In this document: in pieces, positions 1 through 9,910 of the stretch
Layout of the letters: each line of letters opens with the position of its first letter
Numbering within the stretch: the stretch's first letter is position 1
From: Flavobacteriaceae bacterium
GTDB lineage: Bacteria; Bacteroidota; Bacteroidia; Flavobacteriales; Flavobacteriaceae
Direction of reading: 5' to 3'
DNA length: 64,000 bases
Assembly: GCA_016744415.1 (NCBI GenBank)
Contig: JADGEL010000002.1
Span: 372,001 to 436,000, forward strand
The notes under the pieces: model-generated
Told to the model about the DNA's origin: nothing
What the model saw: only the letters and a program-made list of their open reading frames with translations
The model's database searches: none
Made by a program: the position numbers and the translations under genes

Positions 1-195
1 TTTTTTAATTTCAATCAGTTTTGGACTTCCAGTGGAACCCGAAGTTTTTGATTTTACAGCATCTGCCTCATCAAAAAAATGCTTTAAAAAAATGTAAATT
101 GACTTTGATAACAATTCAGAAAATCGCAATAATTCTTGTGTATTTTTAAAGGAAGTTCCGTTTAATTCAAAGCTAGGATGCAGTTTAATTTCCAT
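1..195 (-). CDS. menE: O-succinylbenzoate-CoA ligase (MenE), N-terminal part
   Basis: This is the first 65 codons of a gene that runs off the left edge. The translation begins MEIKLHPSFELNG and reaches TSGSTGSPK, the nucleotide-binding P-loop of the acyl-adenylate-forming (AMP-binding) superfamily. In flavobacteria a short AMP-binding protein near menC is the menaquinone enzyme MenE, which activates O-succinylbenzoate to its CoA thioester; menC and menA both lie in this window on the same strand. The P-loop is seen directly. The MenE assignment is inferred from the early P-loop position and from context. The start ATG is at 195, divergent from the gene at 345. Confidence 0.75.
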   Translation of the reverse strand, partial: MEIKLHPSFELNGTSFKNTQELLRFSELLSKSIYIFLKHFFDEADAVKSKTSGSTGSPKLIEIKK

Positions 196-296
196 AAAAC
201 AAAGAAACGAAAAAAGGAAAGACTATTAAATGTTTTGGAACTAATGTTAGTGAAATACCTAACGGGTTAAAAAAATCTTAATATATACCACAATCA

Positions 297-327
297 TTGC
301 TTAGGCGTTCATGAATTAATATATTTG
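297..327 (+). promoter_or_regulatory. Promoter of the DUF3857 gene pair
   Basis: TTG at 297-299, a 20-base spacer and TATATTTG at 320-327 match the Bacteroidota -33/-7 consensus (TTG, TAnnTTTG). The ATG at 345 lies 17 bases after the -7 element. Confidence 0.65.
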
Positions 328-344
328 GAAATTAATAATTATTC

Positions 345-2234
345 ATGAAAAAAATTCTTCTCTTTATTTTATTGATAAGTCAAATAATCATTGGGCAAAC
401 CATTGATTATAGTACAGAAGATTATTACTATATAAGAAGAACAAAGCATTTGAAAATTGCAATGGATAAAGAAAAAATATCTATTGAAAATGATGTTTTA
501 GAGCAAACTAAATTTAATTCTTCTAATAAATTATTTTACGCGAACGAAAATATTTACACTGATAGTTTTACCGAAATTACAGATATTGAAGCATTTACTA
601 TTATACCATCTACACATAAAAAAATGAAGGTTGATCATTTTGAAACGAAAGATCAAGTTGGTGGGAGTGTTTTTTATAGCGATAGTAAGGTCATCAATTT
701 TGTTTTTCCTGCGGTGACCAAAGGTGCTGAAACTATACTAACTTATAAAGAGCATATTAACGAACCTCATTTTTCTAGTACTTTTGCTTTTGGCTCTGGC
801 GTGCCAATACAAGAATCAGTGTATTCAGTTGAAGTTGACAACACAATCGAATTGGGTTTTTCTACTTTTAATTTTGATGGATTTGATATTAATTTTGAAA
901 AAAAGGAAAATAGAAAAACAACAATTTACACCTGGAAAGCCAATGATGTAAAAGAATTTGAACAATCAAGTAATAGTTTGTCTATGCTTAAGTATTTACC
1001 GCATGTTATTATTTATATTAAGAGCTATGAGGTAAAAAATAAAAAATATCCTATTTACAATCATTTAGATGATTTGTATGCTTGGAATGCATCACTCAAC
1101 AAACAAATTGAAAAAAGCGACCTCTCTGAGGTTTATCAAATTGCTGAAGATTTAACAAAAAATGCCTTGACTGAAGGCGAAAAAACCAAAGCTATTTTTA
1201 ATTGGGTGCAAAAAAACATTAACTATGTTGCTTTTGAATATGGAATGGGAGGATTGATTCCGAGAGATGCAGCCAAAGTTTGCAATAAACGCTATGGCGA
1301 CTGCAAAGACATGGCAAATCTATTATATGAAATGTTAAACCATGTTGGTATTGATGCACACCACACATGGATTGGCTCTAGGAATAAGCCATACTCTCAT
1401 GCTGAGATTCCGACAGGAAAAGTTTATGACCACATGATTACTGCTGCTTTTATTAATGGTAATATTGTGTTTTTAGATGCTACAGATAATTATGTTCCCT
1501 ACGGAATGCCAAGTGCTTTTATCCAAGGAAAAGAAGGAATGGTTGGTATTTCGGATACTGAATATAAAATTGTAACCGTACCAGAACAAGTAAAAGAAAA
1601 AAACACCACATTCATTAAAACAACTATTACTTTGGATGAGGACATTTTAAAAGCATCCCAAAAAAGAACAATGAGAGGTTATGAAATGGTTGATTTTGTG
1701 TATGATGTTAAGTTTGCAAAAGACGACAAAACCGATGAGCAATACCTTAGTACAAAACTGGCTATTGGTAATAACAAAACAAAATATACCAATATAGATT
1801 TGGGTGATCTTACCGCGCACGATGCTTCTTACTCAATTTCTTATGATATAGAAATAAATAATTATATAAAGAAATTTGGTTCAAAAATATTTTTAAATTT
1901 GAATTTAGAAAAACCTCTTTCTAAAGATATTATTAAAATTGACACACAAATTTATGGTAAGGAAATTAATCATAAATACATTCGCAATTATGAAACTACA
2001 TTTGAGATTCCTGATGGATACACTTTAAAATCCATTCCAAAAGATATTTCAAATCAACAAGAAGATTATGGTTACTCGTTTACTTTTACAAAAAAAGAAA
2101 ATCAATTGATTGCTAACAAACAAATCTATTTAAATACTTTAGCAATGCAAAATGATGAGTTTGAAGCCTATAATAATTTTATAAAAAGTTTAATAAAAGC
2201 CTATAAAAAAAGCATTGTTTTAGAAAAAATTTAA
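345..2234 (+). CDS. DUF3857 / transglutaminase-like periplasmic protein
   Basis: 629 aa with a signal peptide (residues 1-18, ending IIIGQ). An N-terminal DUF3857 region is followed by a transglutaminase-like core. Its triad can be read as C320 (in YGDCKDMANLL), H363 (in YDHMITAAF) and D378 (in VFLDATDN), and a beta-rich DUF3858-like tail follows. This architecture is common in Bacteroidota as exported, function-unknown transglutaminase/protease-fold enzymes. It is 12 bases upstream of a paralogue that has lost the triad, so the two are probably cotranscribed from the promoter at 297-327. The substrate is unknown. Family call is secure, activity is inferred from the intact triad. Confidence 0.85.
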   Translation: MKKILLFILLISQIIIGQTIDYSTEDYYYIRRTKHLKIAMDKEKISIENDVLEQTKFNSSNKLFYANENIYTDSFTEITDIEAFTIIPSTHKKMKVDHFETKDQVGGSVFYSDSKVINFVFPAVTKGAETILTYKEHINEPHFSSTFAFGSGVPIQESVYSVEVDNTIELGFSTFNFDGFDINFEKKENRKTTIYTWKANDVKEFEQSSNSLSMLKYLPHVIIYIKSYEVKNKKYPIYNHLDDLYAWNASLNKQIEKSDLSEVYQIAEDLTKNALTEGEKTKAIFNWVQKNINYVAFEYGMGGLIPRDAAKVCNKRYGDCKDMANLLYEMLNHVGIDAHHTWIGSRNKPYSHAEIPTGKVYDHMITAAFINGNIVFLDATDNYVPYGMPSAFIQGKEGMVGISDTEYKIVTVPEQVKEKNTTFIKTTITLDEDILKASQKRTMRGYEMVDFVYDVKFAKDDKTDEQYLSTKLAIGNNKTKYTNIDLGDLTAHDASYSISYDIEINNYIKKFGSKIFLNLNLEKPLSKDIIKIDTQIYGKEINHKYIRNYETTFEIPDGYTLKSIPKDISNQQEDYGYSFTFTKKENQLIANKQIYLNTLAMQNDEFEAYNNFIKSLIKAYKKSIVLEKI

Positions 2235-2246
2235 TTTACCTAGTAC

Positions 2247-4175
2247 ATGAAAAAAATAATATTAATAACCCTACTCCTAGTTTCAATTTCTGGATTCTCA
2301 CAATACCATACAACCTATGATTGGTCTAACACACCTATAATTCATGAAATAACTAGTGATGAATCTAAAGAATCATCCATCGCGATTTTAAAAAAGGAGA
2401 TTGTTGAATTTAGTCAATCAAAAATCACCAATGATCTTGCTGTTTTTGAAACAACTCACAATATTATTCGTGTAAATGATGAAGCGGGAATTGCGAGACA
2501 CACTCAAATTTACATACCGATGAATCGTGTAAATAAAATTGTTTCGTTAAAAGCAAGAACGATTAACAAGGATGGAAAAGTCATCGACTTAGATGAAAAC
2601 AACATCAAACAAATTGAAAATGTAGATGAATATGGCGATTTCCAAATTTTTGCTATTGAAGGTGCTGAAATAGACTCAGAAATTGAGGTCTTATATACAC
2701 TTAAAAAAGATTACTCGCCATTTGGTTCAGAAACTCTACAAACTGATTATACCATTCAACGTGCAGAAATGGTTTTTATAACCAATAACTTATTAGGTCA
2801 AATAAAAACCTATAATACTGACCAAGAATTTGAACGCACCTATCTAGACAATATGTTGGTTGAAGAATTGGTAATTTCAAATATTTTACCAGTGGCTACT
2901 GAAGATTATGCGGCTACAGATGCAAATAAGATTTATGCCGCTTATCAATGTTTTGGAAATCCTGATTTGACTCAAGATGATTTATGGAGCAATACAGTTG
3001 GTAATGTTGCTAGCAATTTTTTTCCTGAAAAAACTTCAAAAATTGTGATTGAAGAAATCAAAAACAATATCATGAAGGATGAACCAATTGACATTTCGGA
3101 TTATAAAAAAGCTGCACTTATAGATAATTATGTAAAAAGTAATTACAACGTTGTTGAAAATAACAATCCGCAATTAGAAGAAATTGAGTTTATCTTACAA
3201 AACAGAACTGCAAGTAATTATGGAATTCTAAAAGCTTATGCGCACTTTTTAAAAGCTTTTGATATTGAATATGAGATTGTAGTGACCTCGAATAGATACA
3301 CGCATAGATTCGATCCTGAGTTCTACAATCCAAGTGCCTTACGTGAATTTTTGATTTATTTACCTGTACTTAAACAATACATTTCACCTGATAGATTAGA
3401 TTATAGGCTAAGTGAAGCTCCTGCAAATATTTTAGGAAACTACGGAGTCTTTATCAAAAAAGATATGGATTATTATTTTGCAAAAGTTTCACAAAATGAT
3501 CCAGAATTTAGTCGTGTACAACGTGTCATGGATATTTCTTTTACAGATGATTTTGACAAAGTAATTGTTGATGAGTCGCAAGAATATACTGGGCATTGGT
3601 CTATTTTATATCGTGCATTAATGACTTATTACACAGGTCAGGATAAAGCCGATGTTGAAGATCAGTTAACAGGATCTGGAATTGAGGACAAACACACTAC
3701 AAAGTTTGAAGTTGAAAATCCTGAGATGAATCAAACTGAATACAATCTACCATATATAGTAAATAGTACCATAGAATCTTCTGCATTGATTGAAGAAGCT
3801 GGGGATAGTTATATCTTTAAACTAGGCACTATAATAGGTGTACAAAGCGAATTATATCAAGAGAAAGAGCGTGCAAACCCTATCGAAATGCAATATCCAA
3901 ATCAATATAATTATACTATTACAGTTGATATACCTGAAGGATATACTTTAGAAGGATTAGAATCTTTAGAGATTCATAAAGAGTTGGTGGTAGATGGTAA
4001 AAAATTGTGTTATTGGAAATCTGATTATACACTAAAAGACAACCTATTGATTATTACTATTGAAGAGGCTTACAAAGTAAACGACTTTCCAAAAGAAGAA
4101 TATGAAGGATTTAGAAATGTAATCAATGCAGCATCAGACTTTAATAAAGCAGCACTATTGTTTATGGCTGAGTAA
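2247..4175 (+). CDS. DUF3857 protein with degenerate transglutaminase core
   Basis: 642 aa, signal peptide 1-19 (ending SGFSQ). The DUF3857 domain is recognisable (residues about 55-240: AGIARHTQIYIPMN, KARTINKDGKVIDLDE). The following region aligns with the transglutaminase core of the upstream gene, but the catalytic GDCKD block reads TASNYGILKAY, with N324 where the cysteine should be, and the histidine segment reads REFLIYLP. It therefore looks like a non-catalytic partner or scaffold of the 345-2234 product. It lies in the same transcription unit, which ends at the hairpin at 4186-4229. Function unknown. Confidence 0.8.
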   Translation: MKKIILITLLLVSISGFSQYHTTYDWSNTPIIHEITSDESKESSIAILKKEIVEFSQSKITNDLAVFETTHNIIRVNDEAGIARHTQIYIPMNRVNKIVSLKARTINKDGKVIDLDENNIKQIENVDEYGDFQIFAIEGAEIDSEIEVLYTLKKDYSPFGSETLQTDYTIQRAEMVFITNNLLGQIKTYNTDQEFERTYLDNMLVEELVISNILPVATEDYAATDANKIYAAYQCFGNPDLTQDDLWSNTVGNVASNFFPEKTSKIVIEEIKNNIMKDEPIDISDYKKAALIDNYVKSNYNVVENNNPQLEEIEFILQNRTASNYGILKAYAHFLKAFDIEYEIVVTSNRYTHRFDPEFYNPSALREFLIYLPVLKQYISPDRLDYRLSEAPANILGNYGVFIKKDMDYYFAKVSQNDPEFSRVQRVMDISFTDDFDKVIVDESQEYTGHWSILYRALMTYYTGQDKADVEDQLTGSGIEDKHTTKFEVENPEMNQTEYNLPYIVNSTIESSALIEEAGDSYIFKLGTIIGVQSELYQEKERANPIEMQYPNQYNYTITVDIPEGYTLEGLESLEIHKELVVDGKKLCYWKSDYTLKDNLLIITIEEAYKVNDFPKEEYEGFRNVINAASDFNKAALLFMAE

Positions 4176-4185
4176 TTCTTAAAAT

Positions 4186-4229
4186 AAAAAGAGAAGTAGT
4201 CAATCGTAAAGATGATTACTTCTCTTTTT
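4186..4229 (+). terminator. Intrinsic terminator after the DUF3857 pair
   Basis: A 13-bp perfect stem (AAAAAGAGAAGTA with TACTTCTCTTTTT) with a partly paired loop and flanking A and T tracts, 10 bases after the stop codon. Confidence 0.8.
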
Positions 4230-4302
4230 ATTCAAAACAATTTACACATTCAAAGGCACAAAAAACTTGACCTTATATATCTATCGTACTTATTTCAAGT
4301 AC

Positions 4303-5097
4303 TTATAAAATCAATTTTTTAGTTAGTAATTTACCTGAATCTAACCCTTCTACTTTTAAAATATACACCCCAGTAGTTAAACTTTCAGTTCTAATGATGT
4401 GTTTATTTCTTTGAGCAATTCCTTTTCTTACTTGTTGCCCTGTAATTGAATACAATTCATATTTAGATTCTTCTGTTAAATTTAAAATTGATATTTCTTG
4501 ATTGTAAGAAAAGACTTTAACATCAGTAGAAAATTCTTTATCAGCACTTAAAACCATTGTTTGTCCAGCAGCAATTTGAGCATTAGGTGTATTGTTATAG
4601 GCATAATCTTTAATAACCCAGTTACCTTCATTTGTTACGTCTAATCGCATCCAAGCATAATGTGTATTACCACCAACATAATATTTTAATCCCAAATATT
4701 TGTCAGTTACATTTACCCAATTACCAGTAATTAGAAATCCTAAATTAAACAAATCTAAATACATAGCTTGAGCTGTTGCCGTATTCCAATTAGCATCATC
4801 AGCTTCAATTATAGATTCAACCTCTAATGCAAATGGTCTTGCATTAAATGTAGACAATACAGCATTTCCGTTTAGTGGAGCAACTCCCATAGAATCTCCC
4901 CATCCAAAATCGCCACTAGCTATTGTAAAATCATCTACACCATCATTATTTAAATCGAACGTATGACTAGATTCTGAAGTTCCTTCTATACTATTTAAAT
5001 CTACATATACAATTTGAGCTTGCGATGTAAGGCTGATAAACAAACCGATAAAGAAGGTTAAAAAAGTTTTCTTGCTAATTAAAGTAATTTTATTCAT
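4303..5097 (-). CDS. Secreted protein with T9SS type A C-terminal sorting domain
   Basis: About 264 aa from the preferred ATG at 5097 (MNKITLISKKTFLTFFIGLF), which places a clean signal peptide ending SLTSQAQ at the N-terminus; an in-frame ATG at 5151 would add an 18-residue charged leader. The mature part begins IVYVDLNSIEG and contains DLNNDGVDDF, a calcium-binding-like aspartate loop. The last roughly 70 residues (from KVFSYNQEISILNL to the C-terminal KKLIL) have the Por-secretion/T9SS type A sorting form, including TGVYILKVE. It is probably exported across the outer membrane and surface-attached. The middle domain is not recognised. Confidence 0.8.
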   Translation of the reverse strand: MNKITLISKKTFLTFFIGLFISLTSQAQIVYVDLNSIEGTSESSHTFDLNNDGVDDFTIASGDFGWGDSMGVAPLNGNAVLSTFNARPFALEVESIIEADDANWNTATAQAMYLDLFNLGFLITGNWVNVTDKYLGLKYYVGGNTHYAWMRLDVTNEGNWVIKDYAYNNTPNAQIAAGQTMVLSADKEFSTDVKVFSYNQEISILNLTEESKYELYSITGQQVRKGIAQRNKHIIRTESLTTGVYILKVEGLDSGKLLTKKLIL

Positions 5098-5460
5098 ACA
5101 ATAGTTTTTATTATTTATAAAATCAATTGTCCCTTTTTGAATAAACCACAAGAATATAAACTCCGTGTTATTTTAATATTACAATTCCAATAAGTAGTTA
5201 TTAATCGGGGACGATCATTTTTTTAAAGAAGTCTTAATTCATAACTTCAATAAAACATCAACATATTACTGTTAATTTTTGGCGAATATATGCCCGATAA
5301 AGACTTAGATAAAAATTTAGAAACCCAAAATATCAGATAAATATGCCTAATGTAACTTTTAAAGAATGAATGGTTACATTTTGCATTTATTTGGCTTGAG
5401 TGCTTTTTTACACCTATAAATCAGTAAAATACGTACGACTAAACTTATTAAAACCCTTAG
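5098..5460. other. Gene-free stretch
   Basis: This stretch holds the upstream region of the T9SS protein gene and the downstream region of the CPBP protease gene. It is very AT-rich; I see no conserved ORF, RNA or clear promoter match in it. Confidence 0.5.
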
Positions 5461-5503
5461 AAAAGCTAAGTAATACTTTAGGTTTAATCCAAACCTAGCT
5501 TTT
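5461..5503 (-). terminator. Possible terminator overlapping the end of the CPBP gene
   Basis: AGGTTT (5480-5485) pairs with AAACCT (5491-5496), and the outer AAAAGCTA (5461-5468) pairs with TAGCTTTT (5496-5503). The structure straddles the stop codon at 5484. There is no strong T tract directly after it. Confidence 0.35.
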
Positions 5504-6452
5504 CCAATTCTTCTAATTTAACTGGTTCTTGAATTCTGCCAAAAAGTTTCTCTTTCCAATTGGTCCATCCATATTTTTTAGAAAACACAAGAAGTACAAT
5601 CGGAAATATCACTAAAACTGGCACCAATATATCAATTCCCGCAGAAGGTTCAGATGTGTCTCTTAAAATAGAATGCGTTTGAAAAGCTGTCCAATCTGCA
5701 GTTACTAATAAAGCAGTAAATAAGTTATTAGCTGCATGAAAACCTAAAGCCAATTCTAAGCCTTCATCCATCAAAGTCATGATACCGAGAAAAAATCCTG
5801 TACCAATATAATAGACCATAATAATCATCCCCAATTTTTCTACTTCGGGATTTGCATAGTGCATCAATCCAAAAACAACCGAGGTCATTATGAGTGGAAA
5901 CCATCTATTTTTTGCAATTGCGCCCAAACCTTGCATTAAATAGCCTCTAAATAAATACTCTTCAAAACTTGTTTGTAATGGCACCAATAAGATGGCTATC
6001 AAAGCTAAAATTAAAAAAGGTTTTAATTTAAAATTGAAAACATAATCACCTGGTGATAAATAATAACCTAATAAAACTAAACTCGATGAAATAATTCCCC
6101 AAAACAAAAATGAGAACCGAATGCGTTTCCAATCTATTTTTTTGCGTGATGTTGATAAAGATATAATTGACTGTTTATGTAAAAATTTAACTACAATAAA
6201 TAAAAATATGATTCCACCTACAAAAGGTAGTAGTACAAAAAATAAATTGAGGTTTGGCTCAAACAAACTCATGATGTAATTCATGTCATCCATCTTACTC
6301 ATATCAATTGAATCTCCATTCAATTGTTTCATTGCTATTGCAACCGAATGCGGAATGGAAAAAATTCCGACACCTACAATTGCAATTACTACTCCCACAA
6401 AATAGCGCCACCATTCGTGTTTTCCTAAATATGCTTGTTGTATATAATTCAT
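5484..6452 (-). CDS. CPBP-family intramembrane metalloprotease
   Basis: 322 aa, about eight hydrophobic segments. It carries the three Abi/CPBP (Rce1-like) motifs in order: FEEYLFRGYL (EExxxR), FGLMHY (FxxxH) and GFHAANNLF (HxxxN), so the glutamates and histidines needed for metal-dependent intramembrane proteolysis are present. The substrate is unknown. Its start is 2 bases from the end of menC, so the two are cotranscribed; as I recall it, a CPBP protein between menC and menE is a common flavobacterial arrangement. There is no evidence it takes part in menaquinone synthesis. Confidence 0.85.
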   Translation of the reverse strand: MNYIQQAYLGKHEWWRYFVGVVIAIVGVGIFSIPHSVAIAMKQLNGDSIDMSKMDDMNYIMSLFEPNLNLFFVLLPFVGGIIFLFIVVKFLHKQSIISLSTSRKKIDWKRIRFSFLFWGIISSSLVLLGYYLSPGDYVFNFKLKPFLILALIAILLVPLQTSFEEYLFRGYLMQGLGAIAKNRWFPLIMTSVVFGLMHYANPEVEKLGMIIMVYYIGTGFFLGIMTLMDEGLELALGFHAANNLFTALLVTADWTAFQTHSILRDTSEPSAGIDILVPVLVIFPIVLLVFSKKYGWTNWKEKLFGRIQEPVKLEELEKLGLD

Positions 6453-6454
6453 TT

Positions 6455-7492
6455 CTATTTTAGATTAAATTTCCAATCCTTGGAAATATTATAATGTATT
6501 TGTCCTTTTTTAATTTCTAAAGGACAATCAAAATTATTGGTAAATAAACCTCCTGTACCCAACCCTTGTGGCATGATTACTCCTAGACTATCTGTAAACT
6601 GTGTGATGGCATTTAAACCTACATTACTCTCTAATGCTGATGTTATCCACCAAGCAATATCCATTTTATTTGCCAACTTAATCCATTCTAAACTACCTCT
6701 AAACCCTCCAACCAAACTCGGTTTTAAAATAATAAATTGAGGTTTGATTGTTAGTAGCAATTCTTCTTTTTTTGTTACATCAAATACGCCAATTAATTCT
6801 TCGTCTAAAGCAATTGGTAAAGGAGTTACTTCGCATAAACTAGCCATTTCTTGCCACTGACCTTGCTTTATAGGCTGCTCAATTGAGTGCAAGTCAAAAT
6901 TTGACAATCGTTTTATTTTTTCTAAAGCATTGCTTGGATTGAATGCTCCGTTGGCATCTACACGCAATTCAATTTCATCTTTAGTAAATTCTTTTCTGAT
7001 GGATTTTAATAAATCTAGTTCCGTATCAAAATCTATGGCTCCAATTTTTAATTTGATTGTTGTAAATCCTTCATGCAACTTATCTTTGATTTGCTGCTGC
7101 ATAAACTCTTTTGAACCCATCCAAATCAATCCATTAATAGGAATAGATTCTTTTCCTTTTGTAAATGCTGATGGATATAGCTCGAATGGTTGTTCGCTTT
7201 TTAAAGACAATAAGGCTTGTTCTAATCCGAATTGAATTGATGGAAATTCTTTGAATTCACTTAATAAAAAATCTTTTTTAAAATTGATGTTTTCACTCAA
7301 CCACTTCAATTTATTTTCATAATCTGGTCTATCATCAATGCTTAATCCTCTAAATAATCCACACTCACCTACTCCTTCCCTTCCATTTTCAGTTACAAAT
7401 AAAAAGTAGGTTTCTTTTGTACGAAGAATTCCGCGTGATGTTCCGCTTGCTTGCTTAAAGTTGAGAATGTATTTTTGAAAAGATGCTTTCAT
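6455..7492 (-). CDS. menC: O-succinylbenzoate synthase (enolase superfamily)
   Basis: 345 aa. It dehydrates SHCHC to O-succinylbenzoate in menaquinone synthesis. The enolase-superfamily signatures are present in order: the TIKLKIG lysine pair, VDANGAF and EQPIK metal ligands, LDEEL, and the second catalytic lysine in FIILKPS. The N-terminal capping domain (residues 1-95) is retained. It could in principle be a dipeptide epimerase, but the adjacent CPBP gene, the nearby menE fragment and menA favour MenC. It is followed at 2 bases by the protease gene. Confidence 0.85.
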   Translation of the reverse strand: MKASFQKYILNFKQASGTSRGILRTKETYFLFVTENGREGVGECGLFRGLSIDDRPDYENKLKWLSENINFKKDFLLSEFKEFPSIQFGLEQALLSLKSEQPFELYPSAFTKGKESIPINGLIWMGSKEFMQQQIKDKLHEGFTTIKLKIGAIDFDTELDLLKSIRKEFTKDEIELRVDANGAFNPSNALEKIKRLSNFDLHSIEQPIKQGQWQEMASLCEVTPLPIALDEELIGVFDVTKKEELLLTIKPQFIILKPSLVGGFRGSLEWIKLANKMDIAWWITSALESNVGLNAITQFTDSLGVIMPQGLGTGGLFTNNFDCPLEIKKGQIHYNISKDWKFNLK

Positions 7493-7532
7493 AAATTAAT
7501 TGGACTAAGATACAAGAATCAACAGCATAAAA

Positions 7533-7562
7533 AAAGCCGTTTTAAAATTATAAAACAGCTCT
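7533..7562 (-). terminator. Terminator of the tdh-kbl operon
   Basis: AGCCGTTTTA (7535-7544) pairs with TAAAACAGCT (7551-7560) with one mismatch; read on the minus strand it is followed by a T tract. It lies 21 bases after the kbl stop codon. Confidence 0.7.
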
Positions 7563-7583
7563 TATCTCTTTTTATATAAAATA

Positions 7584-8777
7584 TTATATCACGCTCAATT
7601 CCTTACCAACTTTAGTAAATGCAGCAATGGCTTTATCTAAATGTTCTTTAGTATGTGCCGCTGAAAGTTGCACGCGTATTCTCGCTTTTTCTTTTGGAAC
7701 TACTGGAAAGAAGAATCCAATTACGTAAATTCCTTCATCCAGTAATTTGTTTGCCATTGTTTGTGAAAGTTTAGCATCGTACAGCATTACAGGAACAATA
7801 GCTGCATCAGCACCTACCAAATCAAAGCCTGCAGCTTCCATATTACTTCTAAAATAATTGGTGTTTTCTTCAAGAGCATCACGTAAAGAGGTATCTCCAG
7901 AAAGCATTTCAAAAACCTTTAAAGAAGCACCTACAATTGCAGGAGCCAATGAATTTGAAAACAAATAAGGTCTCGATCTTTGACGTAGAATTTCGATGAT
8001 TTCTTTTTTCCCTGTAGTATATCCACCCATAGCACCTCCTAATGCTTTTCCTAAAGTTCCGGTAACAATATCAACTCGGTCTAATACATTTTTAAGTTCA
8101 ATAGTTCCTCTACCCGTTTTACCTATAAACCCTGCGGCATGACATTCATCAACCATCACCAAAGCATCATACTTATCAGCCAAATCACAAATCTTATCTA
8201 ACTGAGCAACAATGCCATCCATAGAGAAAACTCCGTCAGTTACTATAATTTTAAAACGGTGGTTTTGTTTGTTAGCTTCTATTAATTGTTGTTCTAAATC
8301 TGACATATCATTGTTTGCATATCTATAGCGGGCTGCCTTACACAAACGCACGCCATCAATAATAGATGCATGATTTAAAGAATCAGAAATAATGGCATCT
8401 TCTTTAGATAATAATGGTTCAAAAACCCCTCCATTTGCATCAAAAGCAGCTGCGTATAAAATAGTATCTTCAGCATGAAAAAAATTAGCTATTGATTGCT
8501 CTAATTGTTTGTGAATATCTTGAGTACCGCAAATAAAACGAACAGATGACATTCCATAGCCATGAGTATCCATTACATCCTTTGCAGCTTTAATCACTTC
8601 TTTATTGTTAGACAATCCTAAATAATTGTTAGCACAAAAATTAATCACTTCCTCTCCAGTAGAAACTTTAATAACAGCATCTTGTGAAGTGGTAATAATT
8701 CTTTCGGATTTAAATAATCCAGCTTTTTCAATTTCTTGCAATTCATTTTGCAAGTGTTCCTTTATATTTCCGTACAT
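7584..8777 (-). CDS. kbl: Glycine C-acetyltransferase (2-amino-3-ketobutyrate CoA ligase)
   Basis: 397 aa, the usual length for this PLP-dependent alpha-oxoamine synthase. It cleaves 2-amino-3-oxobutyrate with CoA into glycine and acetyl-CoA, the second step of threonine degradation. Visible features are [13 protein letters not shown] at the N-terminus, [21 protein letters not shown] with the PLP-binding aspartate, and the Schiff-base lysine K244 in GTLGKALGG. The gene follows tdh by 10 bases, which separates it from the related AONS/BioF and SPT enzymes by context. Confidence 0.95.
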   Translation of the reverse strand: MYGNIKEHLQNELQEIEKAGLFKSERIITTSQDAVIKVSTGEEVINFCANNYLGLSNNKEVIKAAKDVMDTHGYGMSSVRFICGTQDIHKQLEQSIANFFHAEDTILYAAAFDANGGVFEPLLSKEDAIISDSLNHASIIDGVRLCKAARYRYANNDMSDLEQQLIEANKQNHRFKIIVTDGVFSMDGIVAQLDKICDLADKYDALVMVDECHAAGFIGKTGRGTIELKNVLDRVDIVTGTLGKALGGAMGGYTTGKKEIIEILRQRSRPYLFSNSLAPAIVGASLKVFEMLSGDTSLRDALEENTNYFRSNMEAAGFDLVGADAAIVPVMLYDAKLSQTMANKLLDEGIYVIGFFFPVVPKEKARIRVQLSAAHTKEHLDKAIAAFTKVGKELSVI

Positions 8778-8787
8778 ATCTTAATTT

Positions 8788-9741
8788 TTAAACTACTGTA
8801 TTATATTGTTCACTTAACTTTTCTATCATTACTTTAGACATGGAATCTAGATTATATTTCGGTTTCCAACCCCAATCAATTCTCGCTTCAGAGTCATCGA
8901 TGCTCTTTGGCCAACTTGCAGCAATCTCTTGCCTAAAATCTGGTTCGTATGAAATCTTAAAGCTTGGTATAACTTCCTGAATTGCAGCAGCAATTTCATC
9001 AGGAGAAAAACTCATACTTGCCAAATTATATGAAGTTCTAGTTTTTATATTTTCTTTTGGAGAGTCCATCAACTCAATGGTGGCTCGAATTGCATCATCC
9101 ATAAAAATCATTGGCAGGACTGTATTTTCTTCTAAAAAGCAAACAAATTCTTCACCATTTACTGCCTTATGATAAATATCTACGGCATAATCTGTTGTGC
9201 CTCCACCAGGTAAAGATTGATAGCCTATAATCCCTGGGTAACGCAGTGAACGTATATCTAACTCGTATCTTTCAAAATAATATTGCGACCAATTTTCACC
9301 TGCCGCTTTGCTTATACCATAAACGGTTGATGGGTTTAAAAAAGTGGATTGCGGAGTTGCATCTGCCAAAGCAGCATCACCAAAAACACCAATAGAGCTT
9401 GGAAAAAACACTTTATCTACATTATTTAATCGTGATACTTCAAACACATTAAACATTGTTTTCATATTGATCTCCCAAGTACTTAATGGGTTTTCTTCAC
9501 CCTTTGCAGAAAGGATTGCTGCCAAATGATAAATCTGTGTGATCTCATACTTTACAACAATTTGTTCTATAACATCTTTGTCTGTTGCATCCAATATTTC
9601 GAACACTCCTTCAAAGTCAGGTTTTACTCTTAAATCTGAAGCAACAACATTTTCATTACCAAATTTCTTTTTTAATTCCTGTGTTAAAACCGAACCAATT
9701 TGCCCATTAGCACCAATCACTAAAATATTTTCAACTTTCAT
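8788..9741 (-). CDS. tdh: L-threonine 3-dehydrogenase, SDR type
   Basis: 317 aa NAD-dependent epimerase/dehydratase-fold protein. The Rossmann glycine motif is GANGQIG (residues 10-16), and the catalytic pair is Y141/K145 in VYGISKAAG, with PSSIGVFG supplying the serine. Proteins of this form in Flavobacterium and animals oxidise L-threonine to 2-amino-3-oxobutyrate, unlike the zinc-dependent E. coli enzyme. Immediate coupling to kbl (10 bases) supports that substrate over a sugar. A divergent Lrp-family regulator starts 170 bases upstream. Confidence 0.9.
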   Translation of the reverse strand: MKVENILVIGANGQIGSVLTQELKKKFGNENVVASDLRVKPDFEGVFEILDATDKDVIEQIVVKYEITQIYHLAAILSAKGEENPLSTWEINMKTMFNVFEVSRLNNVDKVFFPSSIGVFGDAALADATPQSTFLNPSTVYGISKAAGENWSQYYFERYELDIRSLRYPGIIGYQSLPGGGTTDYAVDIYHKAVNGEEFVCFLEENTVLPMIFMDDAIRATIELMDSPKENIKTRTSYNLASMSFSPDEIAAAIQEVIPSFKISYEPDFRQEIAASWPKSIDDSEARIDWGWKPKYNLDSMSKVMIEKLSEQYNTVV

Positions 9742-9910
9742 TTACCCACCATTTTATAAAATGTAAAATTACAAATATCACTCAATAATCAAGTAAAACA
9801 TCCTTAATAGGTTTAGAAGTAAGTAATATTATCTTTTATTATTTTATAATGACATTATTATTACTTTTACACTGTAAATTAAATTTAGAATAAAGTAAAA
9901 TTAACTTGAA

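Noticed and set aside
4303-5151. Start at 5151 for the T9SS protein
   Set aside because: It would put a charged 18-residue leader before a perfect signal peptide starting at 5097.
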